Shown in pieces: positions 1-8,748 of a stretch of DNA of 64,000 nt. Every line of letters begins with the position of its first letter. Position 1 is the stretch's first letter. The stretch is from Paraburkholderia piptadeniae. GTDB taxonomy: Bacteria; Pseudomonadota; Gammaproteobacteria; Burkholderiales; Burkholderiaceae. The notes below the pieces were generated by a model. The model was not told where the DNA came from and ran no database searches. It was given only the letters and a program-made list of their open reading frames with translations. Both the position numbers and the translations under genes were made by a program. The DNA is taken from positions 1-64,000 of the forward strand of contig NZ_CYGY02000032.1 in assembly GCF_900007165.1 (NCBI RefSeq). Reading direction: 5' to 3'.

Positions 1-1610
1 ATTTCCGGAGCCACCTCTGGATCAGCTTCGGGTTCAGGCAACGGCACATCCGGCTCAGGCAACACCACGACGGGCAGCACGACATCATCGCCGTCCACCG
101 CCGCGTTCGCCGCCGACGCACTGACGCATCACAACGATCTCGCGCGCACCGGGCAAATGCTCGCTGAAACGACGCTCACGCTGTCCAACGTCAATTCGGC
201 GTTGTTCGGCAATATCGCGTTTCTCGCAGCCGATGGCAAGGTCGATGGTCAACCGTTGTCGGTGATGAGCCTGTCGATCAACGGAACGACTCACAACGTG
301 ATCTATGTCGTCAGTGAACACAACAGCGTCTACGCGTATGACGCGGACAACCACGCACTGCTGTAGCAAGTGTCGCTGACAGGCGCGAACGAAACACCCA
401 GCGACGATCGCGGCTGCGGCGACATCACGCCCAAAATCGGCATTACGTCGACGCCCGTCATCGATCGCAATCGCGGACCGCACGGCGCGCTGTATGCCGT
501 CGCGATGACGAAGGATGCGAGCGGCGGCATTCATCATCGCCTGGATGCGCTCGACCTGGCGAATAGCGCCGAACTGTTCGGCGGCCCGAGCGAAATCGCC
601 GCGACCTATCCCGGCACGGGCGGCAACAGTGTCAACGGCGTGCTCACGTTCGATCCGTCGCTGCATACCGAGCGCGCGGCCCTCACACTCGTCAACGGGA
701 ACATCTATATGGGGCGGACGGCGCATTGCATGGCCGGCCCTTACACCGGCTGGATCATGAGCTACAGCGCCGACACCCTGAAGCAGACGGGTGTCGTCAA
801 CATCGCGCCGAACGGCCTTCAGGGCTCGGTCTGGATGGCCGGTTCCGGCATGGCATCGGATGGCGCATCGATCTATGTGGTCGACGGCAACGGCACGTTC
901 GGCACGACGCTCGACGCGAACGGGTTCCCCGTCGACAGCAACTTCGGCGACTCGTTCATGAAGCTCTCGACGAGCCCGCTCAAAGTCACCGACTACTTCG
1001 CGCCGCTCGATGTCGTGCAGCTCGCGAACACCGACAACGACTTCGGCTCCGGTGGCGCGATGCTGCTGCCCGACCAGAAGACAGCGGACGGCACCGTCAA
1101 GCATCTCGCCGTGGCGGCAGGCAAGGACAACAAGATCTATGTCGTCGATCGCGACTCGATGGGCAAGTTCAGTCCCACGTCGAATAACGTCTGGCAGGTG
1201 CTCACGGGCACGCTGGCGGGCGGCATATGGGGCTCGCCCGCCTATTTCAACGGCACCGTGTACTACGGCGGATTGAACGACAACATCAAGGCGCTGCCCA
1301 TCACGAATGCGATGCTCGCGGCGACGGCCGCGTCGAAGAGCCCGACGATCTTCGCCTATCCGGGCACCGTCCCGGCGATCTCGGCAAACGGAACATCGAA
1401 CGCGATCCTGTGGGCCGCCGAAAACGGCACCACGGGCGCGCTGCATGCATATGACGCAACCAATCTCGCCCGCGAGATCTATAACAGTAATCAGGCCGGC
1501 ACGCGCGATCAGTGGGGGCAGGCAACAAGTTCATCACGCCGATGATCTCGCGCGGCAAGGTCTATGTCGGCGCGACGAACGGCGTCGCCGTGTTCGGGCT
1601 GCGGCAATGA
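1..1610 (+). pseudogene. Broken PQQ-like / beta-propeller exported protein (5' end outside window)
   Basis: Frame 1 is open from the window edge: a Ser/Gly/Thr-rich linker to about base 105, then a repeat-propeller-like domain with recurring blade-type motifs (VIYVVSEHNSVYAYD, KIYVVDRDS, GTVYYGGLND). Two lesions break it. An in-frame TAG lies at 364-366, where a Trp codon would give LLWQVSL. A single missing G near 1519-1522 shifts the frame; the tail continues in frame 3 as GNKFITPMISRGKVYVG and ends with TGA at 1608-1610. Downstream ORFs from 370 are therefore fragments, not a separate gene. The pattern fits a secreted outer-surface propeller protein that is decaying, or base-call errors. 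The substrate cannot be told. Confidence 0.8.
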
Positions 1611-1833
1611 TCACACTGTGACGTATACCGCGCTGCAGCACGGAAATTGGCGACGAATGGCGTGCTTCTGGCGTGCCTCGCCGCTGCAACGCGATATGCT
1701 GGAATAGCAACCTTTCGGCTTGCGATGGCCTGACGGCCGCACTTGCCATGGCTCACAACGTGGCTTCACGCGCGTTTCGCGCCGCGAATCCGCGCCGACA
1801 AGATCAATACTTCGCCAGGGAGTCCGCTCGCCC

Positions 1834-2415
1834 ATGAGACGCTTCACCCATGCAGCAATCTCGCTGCTCTTCATCAGTGGCGCATCCGTCGCTCAGCAAC
1901 CGATGACCGTTCCCGGACGCAGTCAGAGCCCGGGACAGCAGACCATCGATTCGGCTCTGTGCTACGCAGACGCAAACAAGACGACGCATGTGAACATGGC
2001 GCACGAGTCGCAACGTCCGCCGCCGCGCGAACAGGCCGCGCAGACAGCGCCGCGTCCCATCGTTGCGCCTGCGCCCGTCAACCCGCCTCTGCCTGCAGCC
2101 ATGGGGGCATCGGGTGCATCCGCCGCGTTGGCCGCTTCGGCCGCGTCCGCACCCGTCGTTGCGAGCGGCGCGACAGCCGCAAGCGGCGCCCACGTCGCGA
2201 GCGCGGCGAACGCGGCGAGCGGCGCGCCGCCCACGACAGTCGCGGCAGCGTCGGGCGCATCGGGCGCCGAAGCCGCATCGGGCGCCAGCACGCCAATGCC
2301 CGCGTCGCCGTCGCTGGCCGAAATGCCGCCACCGCCGCCGCCTGAACCGCCGATGGTCCGCTATTGGGCCGCTTACGCGAAGTGCATGCAGCAGCGCGGC
2401 TATTACACGCGCTAG
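1834..2415 (+). CDS. Exported Ala/Ser-rich low-complexity protein
   Basis: 193 aa. I chose ATG 1834 because AGGGAG lies at about 1817-1822 and the first 22 residues form a clear Sec signal peptide (basic MRR, hydrophobic core, VAQQ cleavage region); an ATG at 1720 would bury it. Residues about 95-165 are a near-continuous run of Ala, Ser, Gly and Val units of the type ASGA/AASGA, then a PPPPPPEPP stretch. A conserved-looking tail, RYWAAYAKCMQQRGYY, resembles the short Cys-containing tails of lipoprotein-like periplasmic proteins. The central segment looks like a flexible spacer. No known domain is recognised; the role is unknown. Confidence 0.7.
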   Translation: MRRFTHAAISLLFISGASVAQQPMTVPGRSQSPGQQTIDSALCYADANKTTHVNMAHESQRPPPREQAAQTAPRPIVAPAPVNPPLPAAMGASGASAALAASAASAPVVASGATAASGAHVASAANAASGAPPTTVAAASGASGAEAASGASTPMPASPSLAEMPPPPPPEPPMVRYWAAYAKCMQQRGYYTR

Positions 2416-2461
2416 CGCGCTGACATAGACAACGCGGCCTCATCGATTCGACGAAACGCAG

Positions 2462-2496
2462 ACGGCACGCATGCGCGCAGAACGCATGCGTGCCGT
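2462..2496 (+). terminator. Perfect 14-bp stem hairpin after the 1834 gene
   Basis: Left arm 2462-2475 and right arm 2483-2496 are exact reverse complements around a 7-nt loop. It sits 47 bp after the stop of the Ala-rich protein and ahead of the acuI-like gene. Only a weak T-rich tail follows, so it may be a terminator or an mRNA-end stabiliser. Confidence 0.5.
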
Positions 2497-2664
2497 TCGC
2501 ATTTCCCCATCGGCGGGGCCTCGCATTTCATCTCTCTGCGACGGTAGTTGTACGCATCGTTGAGCCATGCGACGCGCACGTCGTATTGTGGCGTCCGGTT
2601 AAAAAACGGGCATTGGCCTAGACTTATACGCACCCGATAACACGCGAACTCAACGGACGGAATC

Positions 2665-3645
2665 ATGAAAGGGATACTGATCGAGAAGCAGGACAGCGGC
2701 AGCCGCGCGTCCGTCACGACAATCGACGAAGCGAATCTGCCTTCTGGCGACGTGACCGTGCGCGTCGAATGGTCGACGCTCAACTACAAGGACGCGCTTG
2801 CGATCACGGGACGCTCGCCCGTCGTGCGCAGCTTTCCGATGGTGCCGGGCATCGACTTCGCGGGTGTCGTCGAATCGAGCGGGCATGCGTACTGGAAAGC
2901 CGGTGACCAGGTGATCCTGAACGGCTACGGTGTCGGCGAAAAGCATTGGGGCGGTCTCGCGCAATGCGCGCGCGTGAACGGCGACTGGCTCGTGCGCACG
3001 CCCACTCCACTGACCTCGCGCGATGCGATGGCCGTCGGCACGGCAGGCTACACCGCGATGCTGTGCGTACTCGCGCTCGAACGTCACGGCGTGACGCCCG
3101 AACAGGGCAAGGTGCTCGTCACAGGCGCGGCGGGCGGCGTCGGCAGCGTCGGGATCACGCTGCTCGCGAAGCGCGGCTATCAGGTGATCGCGTCGACGGG
3201 CCGCCCCAGCGAGTCTGCCTATCTGCATGAACTGGGCGCACAGGAGATCATTGATCGCGCGGAACTGTCCTCGCCCGGCAAACCGCTCGCTAAGGAACGC
3301 TGGGTCGCGGCGATCGATGCCGTCGGCAGTCACACGCTCGCAAATGCCTGCGCCGGCACCGCGTATGGCGGCATCGTCGCGGCATGCGGGCTCGCGCAAG
3401 GCATGGACTTCCCCGCGTCCGTCGCGCCCTTCATTCTGCGCGGCGTGACGCTGGCGGGCATCGACAGCGTGATGGCACCACGCGCGCGCCGCGTCGACGC
3501 ATGGCAACGCATCGCACAGGACCTGAACACCGAACGCCTTGCATCGATGGTCAACGAGATCGGACTCGACGAAGCGCTTGCGGCCGCGCCCGATGTGCTC
3601 GACGGCAAGGTGCGCGGTCGACTCGTGGTCGACGTCAACCGATAA
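2665..3645 (+). CDS. acuI: YhdH/AcuI-type NADPH-dependent acrylyl-CoA reductase / quinone oxidoreductase
   Basis: 326 aa, the normal length of the YhdH/AcuI branch of the medium-chain dehydrogenase/reductase superfamily. NYKDALA (about 40-46) and GIDFAGVV (62-69) are signatures of this branch. The Rossmann nucleotide-binding loop VTGAAGGVGSVG is at 152-163, and ASTGR (176-180) fits NADPH binding. No structural or catalytic zinc cysteines are present, as expected for zinc-free members. Known members reduce acrylyl-CoA to propionyl-CoA or act on quinones; which applies here is inferred. It stands alone, with its own spacing on both sides. Confidence 0.88.
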   Translation: MKGILIEKQDSGSRASVTTIDEANLPSGDVTVRVEWSTLNYKDALAITGRSPVVRSFPMVPGIDFAGVVESSGHAYWKAGDQVILNGYGVGEKHWGGLAQCARVNGDWLVRTPTPLTSRDAMAVGTAGYTAMLCVLALERHGVTPEQGKVLVTGAAGGVGSVGITLLAKRGYQVIASTGRPSESAYLHELGAQEIIDRAELSSPGKPLAKERWVAAIDAVGSHTLANACAGTAYGGIVAACGLAQGMDFPASVAPFILRGVTLAGIDSVMAPRARRVDAWQRIAQDLNTERLASMVNEIGLDEALAAAPDVLDGKVRGRLVVDVNR

Positions 3646-3794
3646 TCCACGAAACATGCGCGAGTCATGCGCGCATGAAGGCGTGCTGTAACCCGGCGTT
3701 ACCTTTCTCGCAGCGCTGTAGCACCTGTGTCGCCCATGCGCCCCTAGACTGAAGCCGTACTCAGTCACGCGCAACGATGCGCAGGGAGCAAACA

Positions 3795-4088
3795 ATGAAG
3801 AAGATGATGCTTGGTGCAGCTATCGGTCTGACGATGCTGGCGGCTTCGGCGGCCGCTTCCGCGCATGTCGATGTGGCCGTCGGCCTGGGCGTTCCGGGCG
3901 TGGTCGTGCCGGCTCAACCCGTGTACGCTGCGCCCGCCCCCGTCGCAGTCGGCTATGTCGACGACGACTGGCGCGCGCGTCGTGAATGGCGCGAGCATGA
4001 GTGGCGCGAACATGAATGGCGTCGCCATCAAGCGTGGCGCGAGCACGAATGGCGCGAGCGTCAACGCGAGCGCTGGGGCTACTACTGA
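3795..4088 (+). CDS. Small exported protein with Trp-Arg-Glu-His repeats
   Basis: 97 aa. ATG 3795 follows CAGGGAGC and starts a Sec signal peptide (MKK, hydrophobic Ala-rich core, cleavage near ASAH at about 24). The mature part has a Val/Pro/Ala-rich segment and then a highly charged tail in which the unit WREHE or WRxHx recurs about six times. Similar WRE/WHH-repeat periplasmic proteins are frequent in Burkholderia and often annotated as hypothetical. Metal or polyanion binding by the His/Glu/Arg repeats is a guess. Confidence 0.8.
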   Translation: MKKMMLGAAIGLTMLAASAAASAHVDVAVGLGVPGVVVPAQPVYAAPAPVAVGYVDDDWRARREWREHEWREHEWRRHQAWREHEWRERQRERWGYY

Positions 4089-4215
4089 TCGCGCACGCTG
4101 AACACGTAATACGCTGCCGCCTCGCTCGCAGTCGACACACGATCTGCTGCAGCGAGGCGGTGTCTTTGAGGCGCCTAGTGTTCTTTCCGATGCAAAAGCG
4201 CGTGCAGGGCCCGCG

Positions 4216-4758
4216 TCACACACCCGGCTTCCACGGCCATGACGGATACAAACGCCCGTTGCTCTCGACGCTCTCGCGCTGCGGCTCACCGGGCTCTTCC
4301 GCGCGCTCGACATCGGCTGCATCGGCGGCATCGGCCGAGGGCACGTCCGCGTCTGCGGACTCGAATGTCTGCGCGGCCGGCAGCGATTGTGCAGGCAACG
4401 CATCGCCGAACCATTCGACTTCGCGCTTCATCGCGTCGACATAAGCACGCCAGCCCGCCGCATTGTCCGCAAACAGATTGTCGCGGACGGCGAGCGCGAG
4501 CTGCGCGTAGTCGACCTGCTCCTCGAGCAATTGCGCGGGCCACGCGGCAAACGATGCACTTGCCTGCTTCGCGAAGTCCGCTGCCTTCGTCGCGGGAGAT
4601 ATGGCCGCGAGCCATGCGTGTGCCGCAAGGTCCGCGTGAGCGTTCAACAGATCACCCAACGTGTGGCGCGTCGCATCGGCGGCCAGCGCCGCATCGATTG
4701 CATGCAGCGCGTCGCCGAGATGCAGCAGCAGCGCGCGTCGTTCAAAAGCGTCTTTCAT
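4216..4758 (-). CDS. Uncharacterised Ala-rich alpha-helical protein
   Basis: 180 aa, no signal peptide and no membrane helix. Residues 1-115 are predicted amphipathic helices rich in Ala and Leu; residues 120-160 are an acidic Ala/Asp/Glu linker, with a Trp/Pro tail (YPSWPWKPG). The helical Ala-rich body resembles phasin-like proteins, but no diagnostic motif is visible. It starts 81 bp downstream of the DnaJ-domain gene on the same strand and is probably co-transcribed with it, which hints at a protein-quality role. Confidence 0.75.
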   Translation of the reverse strand: MKDAFERRALLLHLGDALHAIDAALAADATRHTLGDLLNAHADLAAHAWLAAISPATKAADFAKQASASFAAWPAQLLEEQVDYAQLALAVRDNLFADNAAGWRAYVDAMKREVEWFGDALPAQSLPAAQTFESADADVPSADAADAADVERAEEPGEPQRESVESNGRLYPSWPWKPGV

Positions 4759-4839
4759 CGAAACATATCCGTGCGTAAGTCCATCACACCATTCTAAGGG
4801 GTGCGGGACGCAAAACCAGTACGGCGCGCAAGCGGCACG

Positions 4840-5526
4840 TCATGAGCGAACGCCGAAAAAGCCGTGCCACAGCGAATCGAAAAGACTCGCCGCGCGCGCG
4901 TCGTGCGAAGGCTTATCGTGCTTCGCCGCAGCCGCTTGAGCTTGCGCTTGAGATGACGTGCGTGCCGCGCGTTCGGCAGGCTCGGGTGAAATATCGGCGG
5001 CATCGGACACGCTCGACGTGTGGTCCGCATCGGCGGTCTGGTCCGCATTCGCGCTTTGATCGTCATGCTCCGCGCGCCGCGACTCCTGCAGCGCCCACAC
5101 GCTGTCGGCGATACGCTGCGCTACGTCGGTATTGCAATTGCGGCCGAGCAGCACGCCGAACAGCACGTCACGGTTGTGGCCTTCGTCGGCAAAGCGCATC
5201 GCAACGCCAACCATCCGCGCATACTCCGCTTGCGCGGCGGCCTGCGCCTTGCGCGCCCGCTCCGCCTCCTTCTCCTGCTGACGCTTGTGCAGCGCCTCCC
5301 AGCGCCGCATTTCCTGCTCATAGACAGAGTCGTAGACCTTGCGCTGGTTCTGGTCGGAGAGAATCGCGTACGCGTCCCTGATCTCCTGGAACGCCGCGCG
5401 CGCGACGTCTTCGTGGCCGACGTTACGGTCGGGATGCCATTTCATCGCGGCCTTCCGGTACGCCCGTTTGATCTCTTCCAAGGTGGCGTCTTGAGACACG
5501 CCAAGCTTCGCGTAAAGGGTTGCCAT
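4840..5526 (-). CDS. J-domain (DnaJ-like) co-chaperone
   Basis: 228 aa. An N-terminal J domain (about 3-67) carries the HPD tripeptide at 31-33 that stimulates Hsp70/DnaK ATPase, with the usual LGV start and YEVLSD-like AYAILSD element. There is no Gly/Phe region or zinc finger, so this is a class C J protein. Residues 75-105 are a charged Lys/Glu/Arg/Ala coiled coil; the C-terminal third is an acidic, disordered-looking Asp/Ser/Ala segment. The client is unknown. It precedes the Ala-rich helical protein gene on the same strand. Confidence 0.9.
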   Translation of the reverse strand: MATLYAKLGVSQDATLEEIKRAYRKAAMKWHPDRNVGHEDVARAAFQEIRDAYAILSDQNQRKVYDSVYEQEMRRWEALHKRQQEKEAERARKAQAAAQAEYARMVGVAMRFADEGHNRDVLFGVLLGRNCNTDVAQRIADSVWALQESRRAEHDDQSANADQTADADHTSSVSDAADISPEPAERAARTSSQAQAQAAAAKHDKPSHDARAASLFDSLWHGFFGVRS

Positions 5527-5866
5527 GTCGCGTTGGATTCACGGTTTGCAGTAGACGGTCGCGTTCATCCTAGCACGCAACGATCGAGCCCGAGATCGGC
5601 GAGCGGCATCGCGGCGCGTCGTGCTTTCATGCACCGGCATACTGATTGCGTGCGCATCGATGAAGGATGCTCGCGCGAATGTGCGCCAACGCACATTGCG
5701 CGCGGCTCGCGAGCGCGCGCCGTCATATGTTCGACACACGCGTCACGCACCATCGGCCCTCGGTAATGAACAAGTAATAAACCTTGCGTCCGGGTTGCCC
5801 CCCGCTTTCACCGTTCGCATTCCCGGCGCTGTCCTCGTCACGTTGCTCCTTTCAAGGAACATTTCC

Positions 5867-7348
5867 GTGCTGCGCTCACGACTCTTCGCCCGCACCATGC
5901 TCAGTGCCATCGCATCGCTCGCGGCGCTCGCCGCTGCCCCCGCCGCTCACGCCACCGTCGATCTGATCGCGATCGGCAAGCTGGACGGCAATCTCCTCGA
6001 CAAGTCGAAAGACACGGCAGGCGAGCTCGAAAACGGCGCGCCCGGCAATCTGCTCGGCGGCATGGGCTCGGGCATCGGCTATGCAGGCTGTCACACGTTC
6101 GTCGCCGTGCCGGATCGCGGGCCGAACGCGATTTCGTATAACGCGGCCATCGACGACACTGCGTCGTACATCAATCGCTTCCAGACGCTGCGCCTGCATC
6201 TGAAGGAAGCCCCCAAGGGTTCGTCGCTGCCTTTCACGCTGACGCCGAAGCTCCTCGACACGACGCTGCTGCACACGTCCGATCATCTCGTCTATGGCAC
6301 GGGCGCCGCGTACGGCGTGCCGAACGGCGCGCCGAAACTCAACAGCCAGAACCATACGAACTACTTCACGGGACGCTCGGACAACTTCGATCCGGCGCAC
6401 CTGTCGACGTATCCGCTCGACGCCCGCTTCGATCCCGAAAGCATCCGCGTCGCGAACGATGGCGACAGCGTGTTCATCTCCGACGAGTACGGCCCCTACG
6501 TGTACCGCTTCGAGCGAAAGAGCGGCCGCCGCATCGCGACGTACAAGTTGCCTGACACGTTCGCCGTATCGACACTCTCGCCCGTTGGCAACGACGAGAT
6601 CAGCATGAACACGTCGGGCCGCGTGGCGAACAAGGGCATGGAAGGCCTCGCGATTTCGCCGGACGGCACGACGCTCTTCGGCGCGATGCAAAGCCCGCTG
6701 ATCCAGGACGGCGGCACGGACGGCGCGTACACGCGCATCGTGAAGATCGATATCCGCACGGGCAGCACGACCCAGTATGCGTACCCGCTTACGAACATCG
6801 GCACGACAGCCAAGCCGAAGTATCCGACGATCAGCGACGTGCTCGCCATCAACGATCATGAATTGCTGATGGACGAGCGCGACGGCAAGGGCCTCGGCGA
6901 CGATTCGACGGCCGCGTTCAAGCAGGTCTTCCGCGTCGACCTGACGGGCGCGCAGGACGTGAGCCAGGCTAGCAGCCAGAGCGGCCTCGCGCCCTATGCG
7001 CTGAAGAAGACGCTGTTCCTCGATGTCGTCGCGGCACTGACGTCGCATGGCTACAAGCCGACCGACATTCCGGCGAAGCTCGAAGGCCTCGCGTTCGGCC
7101 CGGACGTGACGGTGGGCGGCGTGAAGAAGCACACGCTCTTCATCGCGAACGACAACGACTTTCTCGCGACCGTCACCGATACGAACCACCCGTCGGGCAT
7201 CGCGAATCCGAACCAGTTCTTCGTGTTCGCCATCGATCGCGCCGATCTGCCCCACTATGTCGCGCAGCGTTTGCCGGGCGTGTCGAACGATGGTCACCGT
7301 GACGCGTGCGGCCGCGATGACGACGACGACCAGGGCCACGATCACTAA
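5867..7348 (+). CDS. Exported esterase-like phytase-family protein
   Basis: 493 aa from GTG 5867, chosen because AAGGA lies at 5854-5858 with 8-nt spacing and the product begins with a Sec signal peptide ending AAHA (about 30-39). ATG 5897 is an alternative; an ATG at 5621 would put about 80 unlikely residues in front. PDRGPNA, RFDPESI, SDEYGPYVYRF and KGMEGLAISPDG are typical of the 'esterase-like activity of phytase' family, a propeller fold in which the Asp/Glu residues bind calcium. The last 20 residues are an Asp/His-rich tail (RDDDDDQGHDH), a likely metal-binding extension. A terminator follows. Confidence 0.85.
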   Translation: MLRSRLFARTMLSAIASLAALAAAPAAHATVDLIAIGKLDGNLLDKSKDTAGELENGAPGNLLGGMGSGIGYAGCHTFVAVPDRGPNAISYNAAIDDTASYINRFQTLRLHLKEAPKGSSLPFTLTPKLLDTTLLHTSDHLVYGTGAAYGVPNGAPKLNSQNHTNYFTGRSDNFDPAHLSTYPLDARFDPESIRVANDGDSVFISDEYGPYVYRFERKSGRRIATYKLPDTFAVSTLSPVGNDEISMNTSGRVANKGMEGLAISPDGTTLFGAMQSPLIQDGGTDGAYTRIVKIDIRTGSTTQYAYPLTNIGTTAKPKYPTISDVLAINDHELLMDERDGKGLGDDSTAAFKQVFRVDLTGAQDVSQASSQSGLAPYALKKTLFLDVVAALTSHGYKPTDIPAKLEGLAFGPDVTVGGVKKHTLFIANDNDFLATVTDTNHPSGIANPNQFFVFAIDRADLPHYVAQRLPGVSNDGHRDACGRDDDDDQGHDH

Positions 7349-7412
7349 TCAAGGTCACCAACACTGGCATCACGATCCGGGTTCCTGCGTCCCCTGACGG
7401 ACGTTGAGACGG

Positions 7413-7448
7413 GCCGGCCGCGACGATCCGCGTGCCGGCTCTCTTTTT
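7413..7448 (+). terminator. Rho-independent terminator after the phytase-like gene
   Basis: GCCGGCCGCG (7413-7422) pairs with CGCG-T-GCCGGC (7429-7439) with one bulged T, followed by a CTCTTTTTG tract. It ends the 5867 transcript and separates it from the Pr6Pr/HiPIP pair. Confidence 0.65.
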
Positions 7449-7503
7449 GCCCTCGACACATCGAGCCTCTGCACACGCCGCTTCACGCGTATAGAATCGA
7501 CGC

Positions 7504-8280
7504 ATGAAGAAGCCCGCGTCCCCAGGCTCGCCGTCCGCCATTGTTGCAGCGGCAGGGCCCGAACTGCCGCTCTCTGCGCCGAGCGTCGCCTCCGTTGCGC
7601 TCGCCGCGTCGATCGCGCTGATCGCATGGTGCGCGTTCGCCGCGCAAACGGACATCACCGTGCACCGGATGCTCACGCGCGGCTTTGGCGTGATCGGCGG
7701 TATCGAGCGGCTCACAAGCTACCTCACCAATCTGACAATCTTCGCGTGCGCGCTCTGCTTCACGTGCGTCGGATTCTTCAACCAGCGCAGCCGCGTACCC
7801 TCGGTCCGCTTCTTCCACAAGCCGACTGTCGTGACGGCGGTGACCGTGTATATCGTGTTCGTCGGCATCGCGTACAACCTGTTGTTGCGCCATACCTGGA
7901 CGCCGTCGGGCTGGCGCGTCCTCCTCAACGAAAGCCTGCATACGATCGTGCCCGTGCTCGCCGCGCTGTACTGGCTGCTGTTCGTGCCGCGCTTTCATCT
8001 GACGCCGCGCCATCTGCTGTGGTGGCTCGTGTATCCGCTCGGCTATCTCGCGCTGACGATGCTGCGCGGCGCGTTCTCCGACTTCTATCCGTATCCGTTC
8101 ATCGACGTCGGCGAGCTCGGCTACGAACGCGTGATGATCAATGCGTGCCTGCTCGTGCTTGCATTCCTGATGCTGATGGCCGTGTTCGTCGCCATCAATC
8201 ATCGGCGGCCGATGCCGTCGATATCGCCTGCACCCGTTCCTCACCCAGCGGAGAACCATCATGACAACGACCCGGCGTGA
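7504..8280 (+). CDS. Pr6Pr-family six-helix membrane protein
   Basis: 258 aa with six hydrophobic segments at roughly 28-50, 68-92, 110-130, 148-165, 177-192 and 218-236, separated by short polar loops. The conserved positions RLTSYLTNLT near the second helix, ESLHTIVPV near the fourth and a WLVYP-LGYL motif in the fifth match the Pr6Pr (FAR-17a/AIG1-like) family, whose function is not settled. The last 20 bases overlap the start of the HiPIP gene, so the two are probably translated from one mRNA. Inner-membrane location is inferred. Confidence 0.8.
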   Translation: MKKPASPGSPSAIVAAAGPELPLSAPSVASVALAASIALIAWCAFAAQTDITVHRMLTRGFGVIGGIERLTSYLTNLTIFACALCFTCVGFFNQRSRVPSVRFFHKPTVVTAVTVYIVFVGIAYNLLLRHTWTPSGWRVLLNESLHTIVPVLAALYWLLFVPRFHLTPRHLLWWLVYPLGYLALTMLRGAFSDFYPYPFIDVGELGYERVMINACLLVLAFLMLMAVFVAINHRRPMPSISPAPVPHPAENHHDNDPA

Positions 8281-8578
8281 GTTCATCGTAGCGGCCGGCG
8301 GCGTCGCGGCCAGCCTGTGCGCAACGCTCGTCACAAGCCGCGACGCCCGCGCGGACGAGAAGCTGAGCGAATCCGATCCGGCTGCGAAGGCGGTCGGCTA
8401 CGTCACCGTCGCCGCGAAAGTGGACAAGGCGCGCTTCCCGAACTACAAGGCAGGACAGACCTGCAGCAACTGCTCGCTCTTTCAGGGCAACCCGACGGAC
8501 GCATGGGGCGGCTGTACCCTCTTCGGCACGAAACAGGTGGCAGGCGGCGGCTGGTGCAGTTCGTACACGAACATGTAG
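8261..8578 (+). CDS. High-potential iron-sulfur protein (HiPIP), TAT-exported
   Basis: 105 aa. The leader has a twin-arginine motif (TTTRREFIV) and a cleavage region at about 32 (ARADE), so it is folded with its cluster in the cytoplasm and exported by TAT. Cys68, Cys71, Cys85 and Cys99 have the C-x2-C-x13-C-x13-C spacing that holds the single 4Fe-4S cluster of HiPIPs, soluble periplasmic electron carriers. It overlaps the membrane-protein gene upstream by 20 bp. The electron partner is not visible here; no photosynthesis genes are nearby. Confidence 0.93.
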   Translation: MTTTRREFIVAAGGVAASLCATLVTSRDARADEKLSESDPAAKAVGYVTVAAKVDKARFPNYKAGQTCSNCSLFQGNPTDAWGGCTLFGTKQVAGGGWCSSYTNM

Positions 8579-8748
8579 CGCGGCTTCGTCGCGTGAGGCT
8601 GCACGCGTCGCGCGCATCCCGTTCGCTTAGCATTCGGTTAGTGTTCGCCCGTACCTGCTGTTGTACGCGTAAGCGGCCTGTTCGCAGACGGCGTTCCGCC
8701 CGATATCGGCGGCACGATAGCGTTGCAACCTCATAACAAGACCCGCCG

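Noticed and set aside
85..1446. 453-aa minus-strand ORF over the first gene
   Set aside because: Antisense shadow rich in Arg and Asp/Val; the plus-strand frame gives coherent propeller motifs.
2650..3795. 381-aa minus-strand ORF over the acuI-like gene
   Set aside because: Shadow of a clear MDR-family enzyme.
5876..7345. 489-aa minus-strand ORF over the phytase-like gene
   Set aside because: Arg/Val/Ala-rich shadow with no recognisable domain.
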